Notes under the pieces: model-generated
The model's database searches: none
What the model saw: the letters and a program-made list of their open reading frames with translations, nothing else
What the model was told of the DNA's origin: nothing
Shown here: piece by piece, positions 1 through 12,700 of the stretch
Position numbering within the stretch: the stretch's first letter is position 1
Layout of the letters: each line of letters opens with the position of its first letter
Source of the DNA: Trebouxia sp. TZW2008
Taxonomy: Eukaryota > Chlorophyta > Trebouxiophyceae > Trebouxiales > Trebouxiaceae
Assembly: GCA_002118135.1 (NCBI GenBank)
Contig: BDIU01000410.1
Location: 62,001 to 126,000, forward strand
Direction of reading: 5' to 3'
Length of the DNA: 64,000 nt
Program-made: the position numbers and the translations under genes

Positions 1-756
1 TTGAGTTACGAATCGGTGAAGATGAACGGATGCTGGTCACATGCGTATTTCGTCTTGAGAGTCCAAAGCCTTGACACCTCTGCCCGGCAACAATTCTGGC
101 AGCAGGTCTGGCCTTGGCACCTCACCGCAGTGGAGAGTGGTGTCGGGCCAGGCTGCCGGCTTTTAACAACAAGAGTTGGTCGTCTCCGCTTCAAGATGCT
201 TACTTTGGATCGTCAGCATTCAGTTGCGCTTCAAACGCTGCTAGGGCCGTCTGCCGTTTCGCCAGTCACCGCGTGCACTCGAACGTATGAACAGTGGCGT
301 GTGATCAATGGTTAAACATCGCTGTGGTTGCCATCTTTGAACAGAAGGCAGAAACGTCATAAGTACCAAGTATGACGAACACAAGTTGGCTGCGACACAG
401 CCAGGTGAACTTCTATCAAAGCCCCATTTGGCTCTTGATCGCGTCTGTACAGCAGTGGAACGTAGCCAGGCTGTACTTTGCTGCCCAAGATGGCAGCTGC
501 TTCACACCTTCCTGAGACATGTTCTGACTGCAGAAATTGATAGCAGCTTGAGGCATCTTGCTGCAAAATGCGCATTTCTCCTAGGCAACCAGGCAAGTTC
601 TCACCAGGCACATGTTTGAGCTCCTCATGCACCAGCAAGCTTGCAAGGTTCTGTCTTACATGCTTGCCCCTATTGCATAATCAAAATGCACAATCATTAT
701 CAGGCATTTGACATTCTCAGTCAACTCACGGCAGCAAATGCTGAATTTTTGTGCAG
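1..756. other. Left-edge stretch, no gene recognised
   Basis: Reading frames on both strands are short and show no family motif. The stretch ends at a good splice acceptor (cag at 754-756) that opens the first credible exon of the kinase gene. Because that exon starts in phase 1, at least one earlier exon must exist, so this interval probably holds the 5' exon(s) and first intron, or they lie left of the window. I cannot place them. Confidence 0.4.
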
Positions 757-3700
757 ACACGACTGGGGCCACAGACAGAATATTTGCGCGCTATCTTGAA
801 TGGATCCAGGACTGCAATGAAGCCATACATACCCTCCGCTTGTGCATCAAACAAGCTAGGGCGTATAGGGAGAGATGCTGTGCAGTGCTAGGTGCAGCCT
901 TGGGTGCTGCTCTAGCATTGGAGCAAGCAGTGTACAGTGGCAGCTTGCATACTGGCAAGGCTCAAGAGCTGCAGCGTCTCTGTGCCTCAGTTACAGCTGC
1001 AATTGAGCTTGCCCAACAGCGTGTTCAGGTCAGCATCTGTGCAAACACCTTGCAAAGCGCTAATGCTGAACAGCAATCTTATGGACCATCCTTGACAAGC
1101 ACTTTCAGTATGCTTGAGCTGTACTTTCAGTGGTATAGCTTGAGCCATGCTGCTGCAGTCACAACATCCTGTTCATGCGCTTGTCTAGTCAAACCTTGTG
1201 TCCCAGGGAGGAGAATGTTGTTGTTGCAAGAAAAACCGCTGCTGTCATGCCATTGATACTGCGCAGCAATAAGAGCAATGCCCCTGAAAACAACATTGTC
1301 AACATTGTCAACACGTGAACAAATCTACAGGTTGTGCTTGGTAAAAGCTGAATCTTGTTCATTCATCACAGGTGTATGGGAGGCAGTCACGCATCAAGAA
1401 GGTTGCAAGCTTGTCAAAGCATACTGCCATTCAGGCCAAATTCACACAAGTCACAGAACACTTGGACAACCTGACAAAGCAAGTCTGGGCCTTGCAGACC
1501 AGTGAAGCTCCAGAGTCCCAACCCAGCCTCAGGTATGAGCTATTCAACAGCTCACAAATTGAGTGCATAGTTCCCTATTCATATATGTACAGGTCCTGCT
1601 TGCGCCCATCAATACTGTGTGAACCTCAATTGATTCCGTGAGAGTTAATATTGTATGTGCGATGTTGACCCAACACAGCTATTGAATATTTTCAAGTCTT
1701 CGGCACACAGAGAGGTGGCATGTTGTAAAGTGAACAAATTTGTCAAGTCAAAAACTACCTGTGAAAAAGAATGCATGGCATGCAGGGTTCATGTCAATGC
1801 CAAACCAGAGGCTGCAAAGACTCAGGTGCTGAGCAACAATCTCTTGACCCGCAACAGGCTTCGGCGTGGTTGTCACTGTCACACAGTGCACAGTGTGCTC
1901 TATGTGGGCCACATGCAAGGCAGGAATGACTCAGCAAACACTTCAGGCCAGGTGAGTTTACATTACAGCATGTGCATTGATTTTTACCTTCTGGCAACTC
2001 AAGCATGGCAAACTGAGACAATCAGTATGCTTCGGCTTTTGACATAATTGATGTGCCTGCTTCTGGCCATGCTGCTGTTGCAGAAAACAAGCCCAGAACA
2101 GAGCATAAAATTTGCCAGGCATCCAGAGCGCAACAAGTCATTTAGACACAGATTCTGCAATCAAATGGCTCTGTTCAAGATGTATCCTCACACACTCCTT
2201 GCTGTGCGTGTGCACTGCATGTTTGCTGCCACCAGTTTTCATTCCAATGTCGACATGTGACCTGCAGATCTGGTGGTCCTTGGGCAGTCCAACATCTAGC
2301 AAGATGTTTGTGCACGATGTGGCAACAGCAAGCATCAGTGAGATACACAGCCTCCGAGAGCCAAGAGCAGTTTTATGCATGCAAGTGGACGGCCATGGCT
2401 ATGTATGGCTTGGCTTCAGGGAGGGACTGGTGGAGGTCTGGGATGCGCAGCAGCAGTCATGCCTTTGTCATGATGCAGTCATGCAGCCTTCAGACATCAG
2501 GTGTGCGCAAAGCCTGGTTCATGGGTCCGTCACAGTTATGAGTGTCATGCAGGCCTTGCCACTGCACTCATGCAAGCGCCCCGACCATGAGTGCATGCAG
2601 GGAGAAACACTGCAGTGTGTGCTTACCCACAGTGCGACTCAGTCCTTGAATCCCTAGGCTTGCATCATGCATATGCATCCTGTTTTGCAAGCTGATGCTG
2701 CTGTTGGAATGGTCAGCAGCACCACCACTCATGAAGCACAGTGAAGCAAGACTGTAATTACCAGCACCGTCATCACTAGCAAAGGATAGTCATGTAGTCG
2801 ACTGTCACTGACCACGATTGATTTCTGTGCACAGAGTTCTGGCCAGCGATCCTGACAATGTCAGCATGTGGGCGGGAACAGAAGGTGGTGTGATTAGCCA
2901 ACTGCGGTTGATTGCACAGAAGGTAGATTCTAGGATCACATACAAGGTGGTCATGGTTCACACTCTGCAGCTGGCAAGCGCTACTGAAGGCACCCCTGAG
3001 TCATGGATGTCAGCCGTCCCAAATCCTGCTGCAGCACAAGTCCCCAGAACAGCTTCACAGCCCCGCTTAGCTGTCTCCTCTTCTGCCTCTTCTTACTGTG
3101 GGACAGATCAAGCACAGCCTGGCTTGCCTGATTTGCACCCACCCGGGGGCAGCTTCTCAGACGGGGAGGTCCCCTTAGGGGCTTTGCATGCAGAGTCATT
3201 CCCGATGCAAGCTAGAGGGCAACCTCTGTTGCCAGATCCCATCCTGGGCAACCCTACAGGACTCACAAACTCCATGAGCCCTGCGCAGACGACTACGCAG
3301 CTGCCGGCGCATACAGCAGCCCTGCCCCAGCGGCAGCCCTCAGGGCAGTTGCATGCCACAGCCCTGCCTCAGCAGCAGCCTTCAGGGCAGTTGCCTCCAA
3401 CAGGACTAGGTTTACGGCAGGCCTCTGGGCGCTTGCACGCGCCTGGCCTAGCTCAGCGGCAGCTTTCAGGCCGCTTGCAGGCAACTGCCCTGGCACGGCG
3501 CAGAAGTGCTGGGCAGTTGCATCAAGTCGGCACAACACAGCCAAATACTCCAGGGCTGACGCAGGCACCAGCCCTTGACCAGCGGCAGGCATTCGGGCAG
3601 TTTCCTAGTCATGAGCAGGGGCACTTTCACAGGCAAAGCTTTGTACGCCGTACTGGCAGTGCAGGCAGCAACTTGGGTGCTTTGGTGCCAGCAAGCCTGT

Positions 3701-6700
3701 CACAGCAGCGCAGCCTAGAGGGTCCAGTACATGCTGTTGCGGTGGTGGGCAGCCATGTCTTCACCAGCACAGGCTTGCATGCACAGGCCATGTTCAGAGA
3801 ATGGAGCGCTGAAGGGCATCTGCTAGCAGCCCATCAATCCTGCAGCCTTGGTGAGCGGAGCATTTGCTGAGACGCTGACTCACATCTGTGACATGCAGAG
3901 GCTGCACGACTGTATTGTGTAGCATTGGCGGTGTCATGCATGTGTTGCATGATGCCATATCTAGTCAGGGTTGCCAGACGTAGCAGCAATCAGAGCAGTG
4001 TGCAATGCAAAGTTGCTCATGATGACAGGATTATATTGGACAGTGCTCTGATTGCTGCTTCCAATGAAGCCCTTGCACCATATAGGTCAATAGCGGACCC
4101 ATCGCGGTGCCTGTGCACGAGCTTCAGCTGACATGTGTCAATCACAATGGTGTGATGTGATACCAGTTTTCAAGACCCTAGTGTGCATAAACGATGCCTT
4201 TCTGTTTGCTGCAGGTCACGTTACATGCATATCAGAGGTCCCAACACTGGTACAGTGTGTCCCTTCCATTGCAACTCAGCGCGGCAGCACCTTGTCAGCA
4301 TCCTCTCAAAAGCTGGCAGCTCAGAAAACAGGGCAGCTGCTGACAGGTCATGTCAGCGGTCAAATGAAGTTGTGGAGCACCTCCCAGCAGAGCCCAGTGC
4401 AAGCCCTAGCCGTCATCAGGGCTGTCTCAAACAGCCCTGTCAGGTCATTGGTCATCCTCACAGACCTTTCCCTGATCTGCTCAGCGCATTCTGATGGGCA
4501 GCTCGTGCTGCAACAGGTTCCTGCAGAGTCTCGACGGCAGTCACTGCCTGTTCCCCAGGAAGGGGCAGCCACTTTGCCTTTAGTCTTGCTGCTGTCAAGC
4601 AGCATACAGGCACACAAGAGTGGGCTGCAGCAGTGTGTGGCAGGCTACACGGGGCTAGTCACTGTAGGGGCCTTTGGCAGCGTTATGGCCTGGCCTGAGG
4701 CAGAGCTCAGGAGCCTTGCATTTCATGACAGGTTCCCCTACAAACCTCGCGCAGCCCTATACGCCATGTAAAGCATGCCTGGAAACCCTTGACGACGGCC
4801 TTTCATATGCTGTTGTTATGCATGGATTGCTTGACAATGAGTCAACAATGAGTGGAAGCTGTGCAGTATCACTCAAGTGCCATGCTTGTGTCATTAACAC
4901 TGCTTATGACAGAAGCTACAAAAAGCATGTGGCACAACTGCCTGCATGTAATGCCAAACCCATACATGCATCAAGTCATTGCCGTCCAGTCTCGACTGCA
5001 ACTTCCCTGCAGAACTAACCCTGCTTCACTACTGCACGCTTCTCAAAAAACAGCCTACAAAGACAACTTACTTCAATTGTGAGATCTGCAGGTCCTGTGT
5101 TCCTGGATCAGAGTCTCAGTATGCTCCACAGCTGCTTGAGCGCTTCTTCACACCACGCTCTGCTATGGCAGTTGAGAAAGCCCTGGGGCAAATGACGCAG
5201 CAGGTAGCTAAGGAGAAGGCAGCTCAAGGCCATTCAGTCTCCCCCGTTTTGGCTGCAATGCAAAGAGGTAAGATCGACTCTGTGCCTGGTTGGCGCATGC
5301 GTGGAGATTTCTTTTGGCAAGCTTGTGCAGTTTGCCCAGCAGACTGTGAATCATGAGCACGTCTGTCAGCTGAAGTTTTTACTCATACTAATGCCATGGC
5401 TTATATATAGAGTCACAACATGCTGGAACAGCAAACAGGCACCACTTGGTACAAGCAGCATTTAGTCACTCACACAACTGCTGTCCTATGTGACATGCCA
5501 ATGTCTGGAAGGTGTCAGCAGAATATTGCACAGTGATCTGATCGAGCAAGGTCTCACGCAATTGCACGTCGCTGCAGGGGATGTTCTGAGCTCTAATGCT
5601 GCACCAGTTGCTTTGACGGAATTGATGCAACACCTGTCACTGGCTCATGCTGATTCCAATGACTTAGCTCAGCCCCCTGAGGCCCCCCCGGCCTGGGTGG
5701 GGTCACCCAGGGGGGCAGTCCCCCCAGCCCAGGCCCAGCTGTGGAACAGCTCTGCTCAGGAGGCAACGCCATTTGGCCCTGCCCTTCCTGACTGCTCCCA
5801 CCTTGACCCCCCCAGCCAGTGCCCTCGTCCAGGGTGGCAGTCCCTTATGCGTGGGCCCAGTACTGCTTTTGTTCCCTCTCTACGCCAATCACAGGAGACC
5901 AATCACAGCCGAGTCAGCACTCCTGCCTACTCTCAGCGTGATGTACATGAGCTGGCTCAGCTTCAGGGCTACGAGTTACAGTATGCTCAGCAACTTGCCC
6001 AACAGCAGCAGCAGCAACAGTGGCAACAGCCCTTGGTAGGAACTCAGAGCCCAAGTGCTGTGCTTGAGCAGCAACCCATGCAGGGCTTTGAGCGGGACGC
6101 AGATGCTCTCCGCCAGTATGCACATCGGCGCTCTCATGAACTGGCACGCATCATCAGCGGCAGTCAAGCAGCACAACGGCCTGGGCTCAGTCCTCTGGCA
6201 GCTGTTCCTTACAGCACTGATGGATCACAGCTCCAAATGCACGGCAGGTAAAGGAAAGTTGTGTGGATTGTATTGAGAGCTCAGCTGCTGCTTGTAGTGC
6301 AGCAAAGTAGATGTGCTGCATCTCCTTGTATATGTGTACGAAACTTCATATTGGCAAGGTTTGAACCCTGCTTGAGGCTCTCTATGATGATGTATCAGCC
6401 TGAACACTGCCGTGCATGCTGAAACAGTACGTATACACCTGAATCCATACAGCCAGCAGTAAGCCTGTCAGGGATTCAAGAGTGAGCCTGTGAGTCAGCG
6501 TTTGAAGCATTGCCCCAGAAGCACCGCCATGGCAAGCATTTTTCTGTGTCACCTCACAAATCAAGCCCGCCCAGGCGCATTGACCAGCACTACAGACTGC
6601 AGCTGTGTTTCAGCCGCTGCACGCAGCTGGCTGCTGCAAATCATACAAAGGCCATACACGCTGCCTCATCTGCAACAGCAAACACTCAATGTTTCATGCT

Positions 6701-9700
6701 AGTGGCACCTGCAAGCAAGTGCATCACTTAACGCAGGTTCCCTATCAAGTTTTGACCTCTATAGTTGCATCCATGTAGGGTCTCTTGGAACAACCGCATG
6801 GAGTTACCAACAGCAGCAGTCAGGGATTATCACGCAGACTTGAACCCAGCTGAGCTGAACCAGATTGGGGGGGTGGCTAAGGCTGGGCCCCCACCCCCTT
6901 CAGATCACACACGGGCTGACCTGGTACGTCCTCAACTTTGATTCACAGCACCGGTCCATGTTGTCCGTGGTTAAGTACAGCATAGACAGCAGACACGGCC
7001 TGCTTCTGCATTTGTCATGCGGTATTGTTTGGCTGAGCATTTTCTTGTTTGGATGAGTTTCCTGTTGTCCACTGGAGCTATGGATAGACTTGGGAGCTGC
7101 AGATGTTGCATTGCATGCCAACATTCAGCATGAATGCATTCTAAGGGTACACTCAAGTCACAAGGCTTTGCAAAGCTTTGAATGCACAATGTAACAAGAT
7201 TTGTGTATATGCAGACGCTGCAAGACCATGCAATACCCAGCACCTCACAGCTCAGCGCTTTCTACCAGTCATCCAAGCTGCCTCTACCCAGGACACGCAG
7301 CAGTGCGTCTGACTATAGTGGCAGCCACTTCAGCGGTCCAGGGTCTGTTCACGAAACCAGTCCTCCAGGGTCTGTTCACAGGGCAGCCAGTCAACTCATG
7401 AGGGCCCATACTCGCTCATCTGACCCACTCTCTGCTCTTGACTCGCCCCGCCAAGGCTCAGCAACTCAGCCTGAGTCTCAGCCCAATGTTGGAGAGCTCT
7501 TGCAGAACGCTCAGCCCATTTCTCAAAGGGCCACTGGGGATAGTCTCAGCTCTCAGCAAAGCAGCACTATCAGGAGTAAGCCTTCTACTGACTTGGGGTC
7601 ACATGAGCCGCATGTGGTGGCAGCTGGCAGTGGCCAGAGCAGCGTGGGCGGTGGCAGCCTGGCGCATAGCCGTAAGAGCAGTATAATTGGGGTGGTGCCA
7701 ACCCTCGAGAGAGCATCCATGAGTGCAATACAGGCAAGGCAGGCATATGCTGTGACCATGATGTACTAGTAACTCAATTCAGTTGCAAGCATGCTGTTGC
7801 ATTGTGCATGACCTGTCTTTCTGGCTTGTGAGTCACTCAATCAGATGTCCTTCGTTGATATTTTGATTTGCCCACTCAACCCTGCCCATCCTCAAAGCCT
7901 TCTGGGCTCACTTCCTTGTTTTGCTGGCCTTGTGAGCAGATCAAATCATTTAGCAGGCAACGGACAATCGTGTCTTGTGCCAACTGCTGACTTTTGCTGC
8001 AATGCAGATGCAACAAGCGCCTGCGGTCCTGCTGATGCCCCGCAGCAAAAGCCACAACATGTTACGGCAAGGCTCAGACAAGATTCCATCTGGGCTGTCT
8101 ACTATCCAAGGCCCAACTGCTCTTTGTGGGGCAGTGCAACATCCAAAGCAACAGACACAACAGCTGCTGAACCTGTGATCTGCAATGCAGGCGCTTGTTG
8201 CAATGCAGATGCAACAAGCGCCTGCAGTCCCACTGATAGCCCGCAGCAAAAGTCTCATCAGCTGTTAAGTTCATGCTTTGCCATGCAGATGCAACAAGCG
8301 CCTGCAGTCCCACTCCTGCCCCGCAGCGAAAGCCACAAGAGTTTGCGACAAGGCTTGAACAAGATTCCATCTGGGCTGTCCACTATCCAAGACCCACCTG
8401 CTCTGTATTGGGCAGTGCACACCATCCGCAACAACAGCCACACCAGCTACTAAACCAGCGCTCTGTAATGCAGTTGCAACAAGCGCCTGCAGTCCCGCTC
8501 ATGCCTCGCAGCAAAAGCCACAAGAACTTGTAGCAGGGTCTAGACAAGATCCAATCTGATTTGTCCGCCGTTCATCACCCACCTGCCTTGTCTGGAACAG
8601 AACAAAACATCTGCAACAGCAGCAATTACTAAAGCAGTGCTCTGTAATGCAGATGCAACAAGCGCCTGCAGTTCCGCTGATGCCCCGCAGCGAAAGCCAC
8701 AAGAACTTGCGGCAGGGATTGGACAAGATCCCATCTGGGCTGTCCGCTATTCAAGACCCGCCTGCCCTTTCTGGGGCAGTGCATAACATGCGCCGCACAG
8801 CAAGCAAGCTCAGCCTTGAGACTTTGGCAGCCATTGAGAGCATGAGCTGCACCATCATTGAGTACAGCCAACTGGAACTAAAGCGCAAGATTGGTGATGG
8901 CTCAATTGGACAGGTGGGCTGTTGCCAGCGGCTCCCTCTCAAAAATAAACACAAGTCTATGCCATTAGGTGTAAAGGGTTGCCTTGCGAGAAGAGGCAGC
9001 CCAAGGTTGCTTCAATCTGTCACTGCTTGTTACTGCATTGCCTGCATACAAGCACAAGAGGGTCACAGCAGGTGGGTTGTTAGTGGCTATCAGTTTTGCC
9101 CGTTGCTTGTTACTGCATGAAATGCATGCAAGCATGAGAGGGTCACAACTGCTTCAGAAGCACGATGCTTTTTGTTAGTGTTCAGCTTGGCATCAGCTGG
9201 TAGCAGGCATGTAACTGGTTGATACCTTGACAGAACTGGCAGCAGACATGTGCAGTCCCTCACTTTAGTATTTTGCACGCCCACATATTGACTGCTGTAT
9301 GGCGCCATCAGAATAAAGCAGCTCAAGCAAACTGAGCTTGCTTCCCTGCAACAGCTGCCACCTGTGTTTGCTCATATGTGCTGCTAGCTTGTCCTCGTTT
9401 TTGCCTCATATCAGCTATGCTTGGTGCATGTTTAGTTGCCAAACAGTTGCCAGACTGCTTTCTTGGTGTTGATGTGACAATGGTTAGACCCCTTCTGATA
9501 TGCCTACAGGTTTACCTGGGCAAGTGGCAAGAAACAGATGTGGCAGTCAAGGTGCTAGCAGAGATGCACAACTTGTCGCCCCAGGACGGTACCCACCCCC
9601 AAGACCCCTGCACCCAAGAGTCCTGGGCAGGGGGTGGTGAGGGGTCCAAAACCAGGGTCCGCCAAGGGGGCGTCAAGGCTGCAAGGGTAGCAGGCCTGAA

Positions 9701-12700
9701 GGTCATTGATGACATGGACTCACATGGCTGGGGTAGCGACGATGACTCCAGCATTGGTGTGAACTCTCAGGCAGGGGCGCAGCCTGATGAGCATGCTGAG
9801 ACTCTCAGGACTCTTGAGCGTGAGGTGAGAGTGCTTCCATGAGGCATATGCACATCACAAAGATCTCTGTACTTTGGTCACAAAGCAGAAATTTGTAAGT
9901 GGGGTATCATGTGCTCACATCACCTGTTGCAGTGTAGCTTGTGCAACTGCTGCTGTGACATCGAACCTCACACATGCATATTGTTGTCATCACACGCAAG
10001 TACTATAAACAGCCGAGAAACCAGTCATCAGTTCACCTGACACCACTTTGGTTTGCAGGTGTCTATCATGGCAGCGCTGCGTCACCCCAACGTGGTCATG
10101 TTCATGGGTCTCTGTCTGGAGCCGCCCTGCATAGTGACAGAGTTCTGCGCTCGTGGGTCCCTGTATGATGTGCTGAAGAAGGCGCGCACCAGCCCAGCCT
10201 TTGCCCAACAGCTGGACTGGAGCAAACGCCTCACAATGGCCCTTGATGCTGCTAAGGTGTGGCATCAGCTTACTGTCCAGCATCGTGGTGCGAGTCTCTG
10301 GGAGTTGAAGCAACTCAGCTGGCTTGCTGTTGTGGTGTTGCTATCCATACTGTATGCTGTTCACTGCTCAACAGCTTCTTGTGTCATCAACATTGACACT
10401 GTGTCGTAGTCAATATGGCTTTGTCCATGGCAGGCATCATGCCAGAAGCTTCTGTGAGTCATTTCTGTGAGTCAAAGCTGTTCAGGGGGAGGTTGAAGTT
10501 GTGCAGCTACTCGATGTGCGGCATTTTGCTGCAGGATGTGTTTCACTTGCTCTTGTACAAGCCATCTATGCTGCAGCAGGACCTCAAGTCACCCACCATG
10601 CTTGGCCACACTTGATGCTCGGTTGTGCCGGCTTTTGCTGCAGGGCGTGTGTCAGTCACACCCGCATGAGCCATATCTCCTGCAACAGAATCTCGAGTCA
10701 CCTGCAGCCTCTCATTCTCTTTCACAAACTGTGCTGTTGGCCTAACACCTTGTCACACATTGTCACACCTGGTGATGAGAGCTGTTGAGGGACAGCTTAT
10801 AGCCGTGAGGGGACTCACGATCAGGGAACTGCTTGTGATGTGAGGCGTGTTGCCGCAGGGTGTGTTTCAGCTTCACTCGCATAAGCCACCCATTCTTCAC
10901 CGGGACCTGAAGTCGCCCAACATGCTAGTGGATCGCCATTGGCGGTGTAAGATCACTGACTTCAACCTCAGCAGGATGGTCAAGTCAGGCTCCAACAACG
11001 CCTCTGTCACATCACTGCTGGCCAACAACCCACGCTGGCTTGCTCCTGAGGTAGCTTTCATGCCTTCATTTTCAGCATTCCCACTGTCACATCACTGATG
11101 GCTCACTACCTACATTTACTTGCCCTGGGGTCAACGTTGGTGCCTCATGCATCAAATTTGCCTGCTTCCAGCATCCATCAATGCGCTGCTGATCGCTGGA
11201 TCGGTAAGTCAGGCTGGGACCACGTCTCCGTCATGTCACTGCTGGCCAACATCCCAAGCTGGCTTGCTCCCAAGGTCAGTTCTTGTGCTGATGGATGATC
11301 CCTGACTCAGCGCGGGCAAGGCTGGTACAGCTTTTGGCCCCTTGTTTGGTTCATGTTATGGCGTCATGCATCAGCACTTGTGCTTTGAAGCTTCATACAA
11401 CCTCTGTACAAAGAAGTGCCACTCAACTTGCAGCACAACAGCACCCAGATCTGCCATGACACCGGTCTGTGCATAAGAATCTTGGGGCATGCTAAGAAAA
11501 GGAATAGACTGAACACGTCTCTGCTTGCGTGAGAAGCTGTCTTCTGTCAGCATCAAAGCGTGCTGTGCCATTGCCAGCCTGCTGAACTCAAACTTTGCTA
11601 TGTGATGCACAGGTGGTGTGCAAGCATGACTACAGCAAGGCTGCTGATGTGTACTCCTTTGGCATCGTGCTGTGGGAAATGATGACCTGGCGCCTGCCCT
11701 GGGAAGATCTCAACCCATTTCAGGTGAGACCTGGCCCCCCCTCCACCCCGCTCTCACCCCTACTACCTGCAGCAAGCTATTGCTATTGTTGTGATGGCAA
11801 TTTTTCATCGCCAACGATAACTCAGCTGCACACAGGGCACTTGCTACAGTTGAACAGCACTCCATATCAGTCTCTTTGATTCAGAGCCACAGCCAGGTAA
11901 ATAGCGGCAAGATGGGTGTCTCAGGACTCTGCAGCTCATCACACATTGAAGCTGCAAGACTGTACAATCGTCAAGTGAGTCGGCATGCTATATGCAAGGC
12001 TGCTCACCCTGCCGCCCCTGATTGTGTTGCAAGTGCTGATGTTGCATTGCTGCAAATGCCATTGCAATCCCTGTTTTCATATGTCTTTGTTAGCTATGTG
12101 CTCAAGCCATCACTTTTAAGGGGGCATGTAGCAGATGCTCACTGTGCCTATCTGCAAGCTGCACAATACATCATAGCGACTGTAGTGAGGCAACTAATGT
12201 GTTGCAGATCATGATGGTGCTCACCCAGCAGAGTTCCCGACCTGAGATACCTCCCCTGGAGCACTTGCCTGGCCAACCCCTTACTGGCATAGCTGATTAC
12301 TTGCAGCTGATGCAGGTGCATTTCGCCCTCTACTTTGGCAATTTTGTGATGGTTGCCTGCTGCAGCTGCTCACGGTGTTGCTGTTGTATAAGCGCAAACT
12401 CTTCAGCTGCTTCTGGTCAGTCGCATCTTCGCATGCGGCTTGTTCTTGGCATAGTCAATTATTTGCAGCTCATACAGGTGTCTTTTGTCCTCACTGGTGG
12501 CAATTTTGTGATGTCTGCCATGTCAGCCTGCTCACAGAGATGCTGTCACACAGACGCTATATCTGCAGCTGCTTCTGCTTGGTAGCATCTTGGTATAAGG
12601 CTGCCTTGAATTTTTCAACTGAGTCAGGCCCGTGCACTCATGGGTTCAATGTGTCGACACACATGCATGCAAGCATGCATGCAACCTGACTGTTGCTGAA

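Noticed and set aside
757..1532. Confident call of an MLKL/RPW8-like four-helix bundle at the N-terminus of the kinase gene.
   Set aside because: Only helical composition supports it; no diagnostic motif is visible.
3293..3592. Minus-strand Ala-rich frame opposite the RQxSGxL repeats.
   Set aside because: It is the mirror of the GC-rich plus-strand coding exon, with no splice context of its own.
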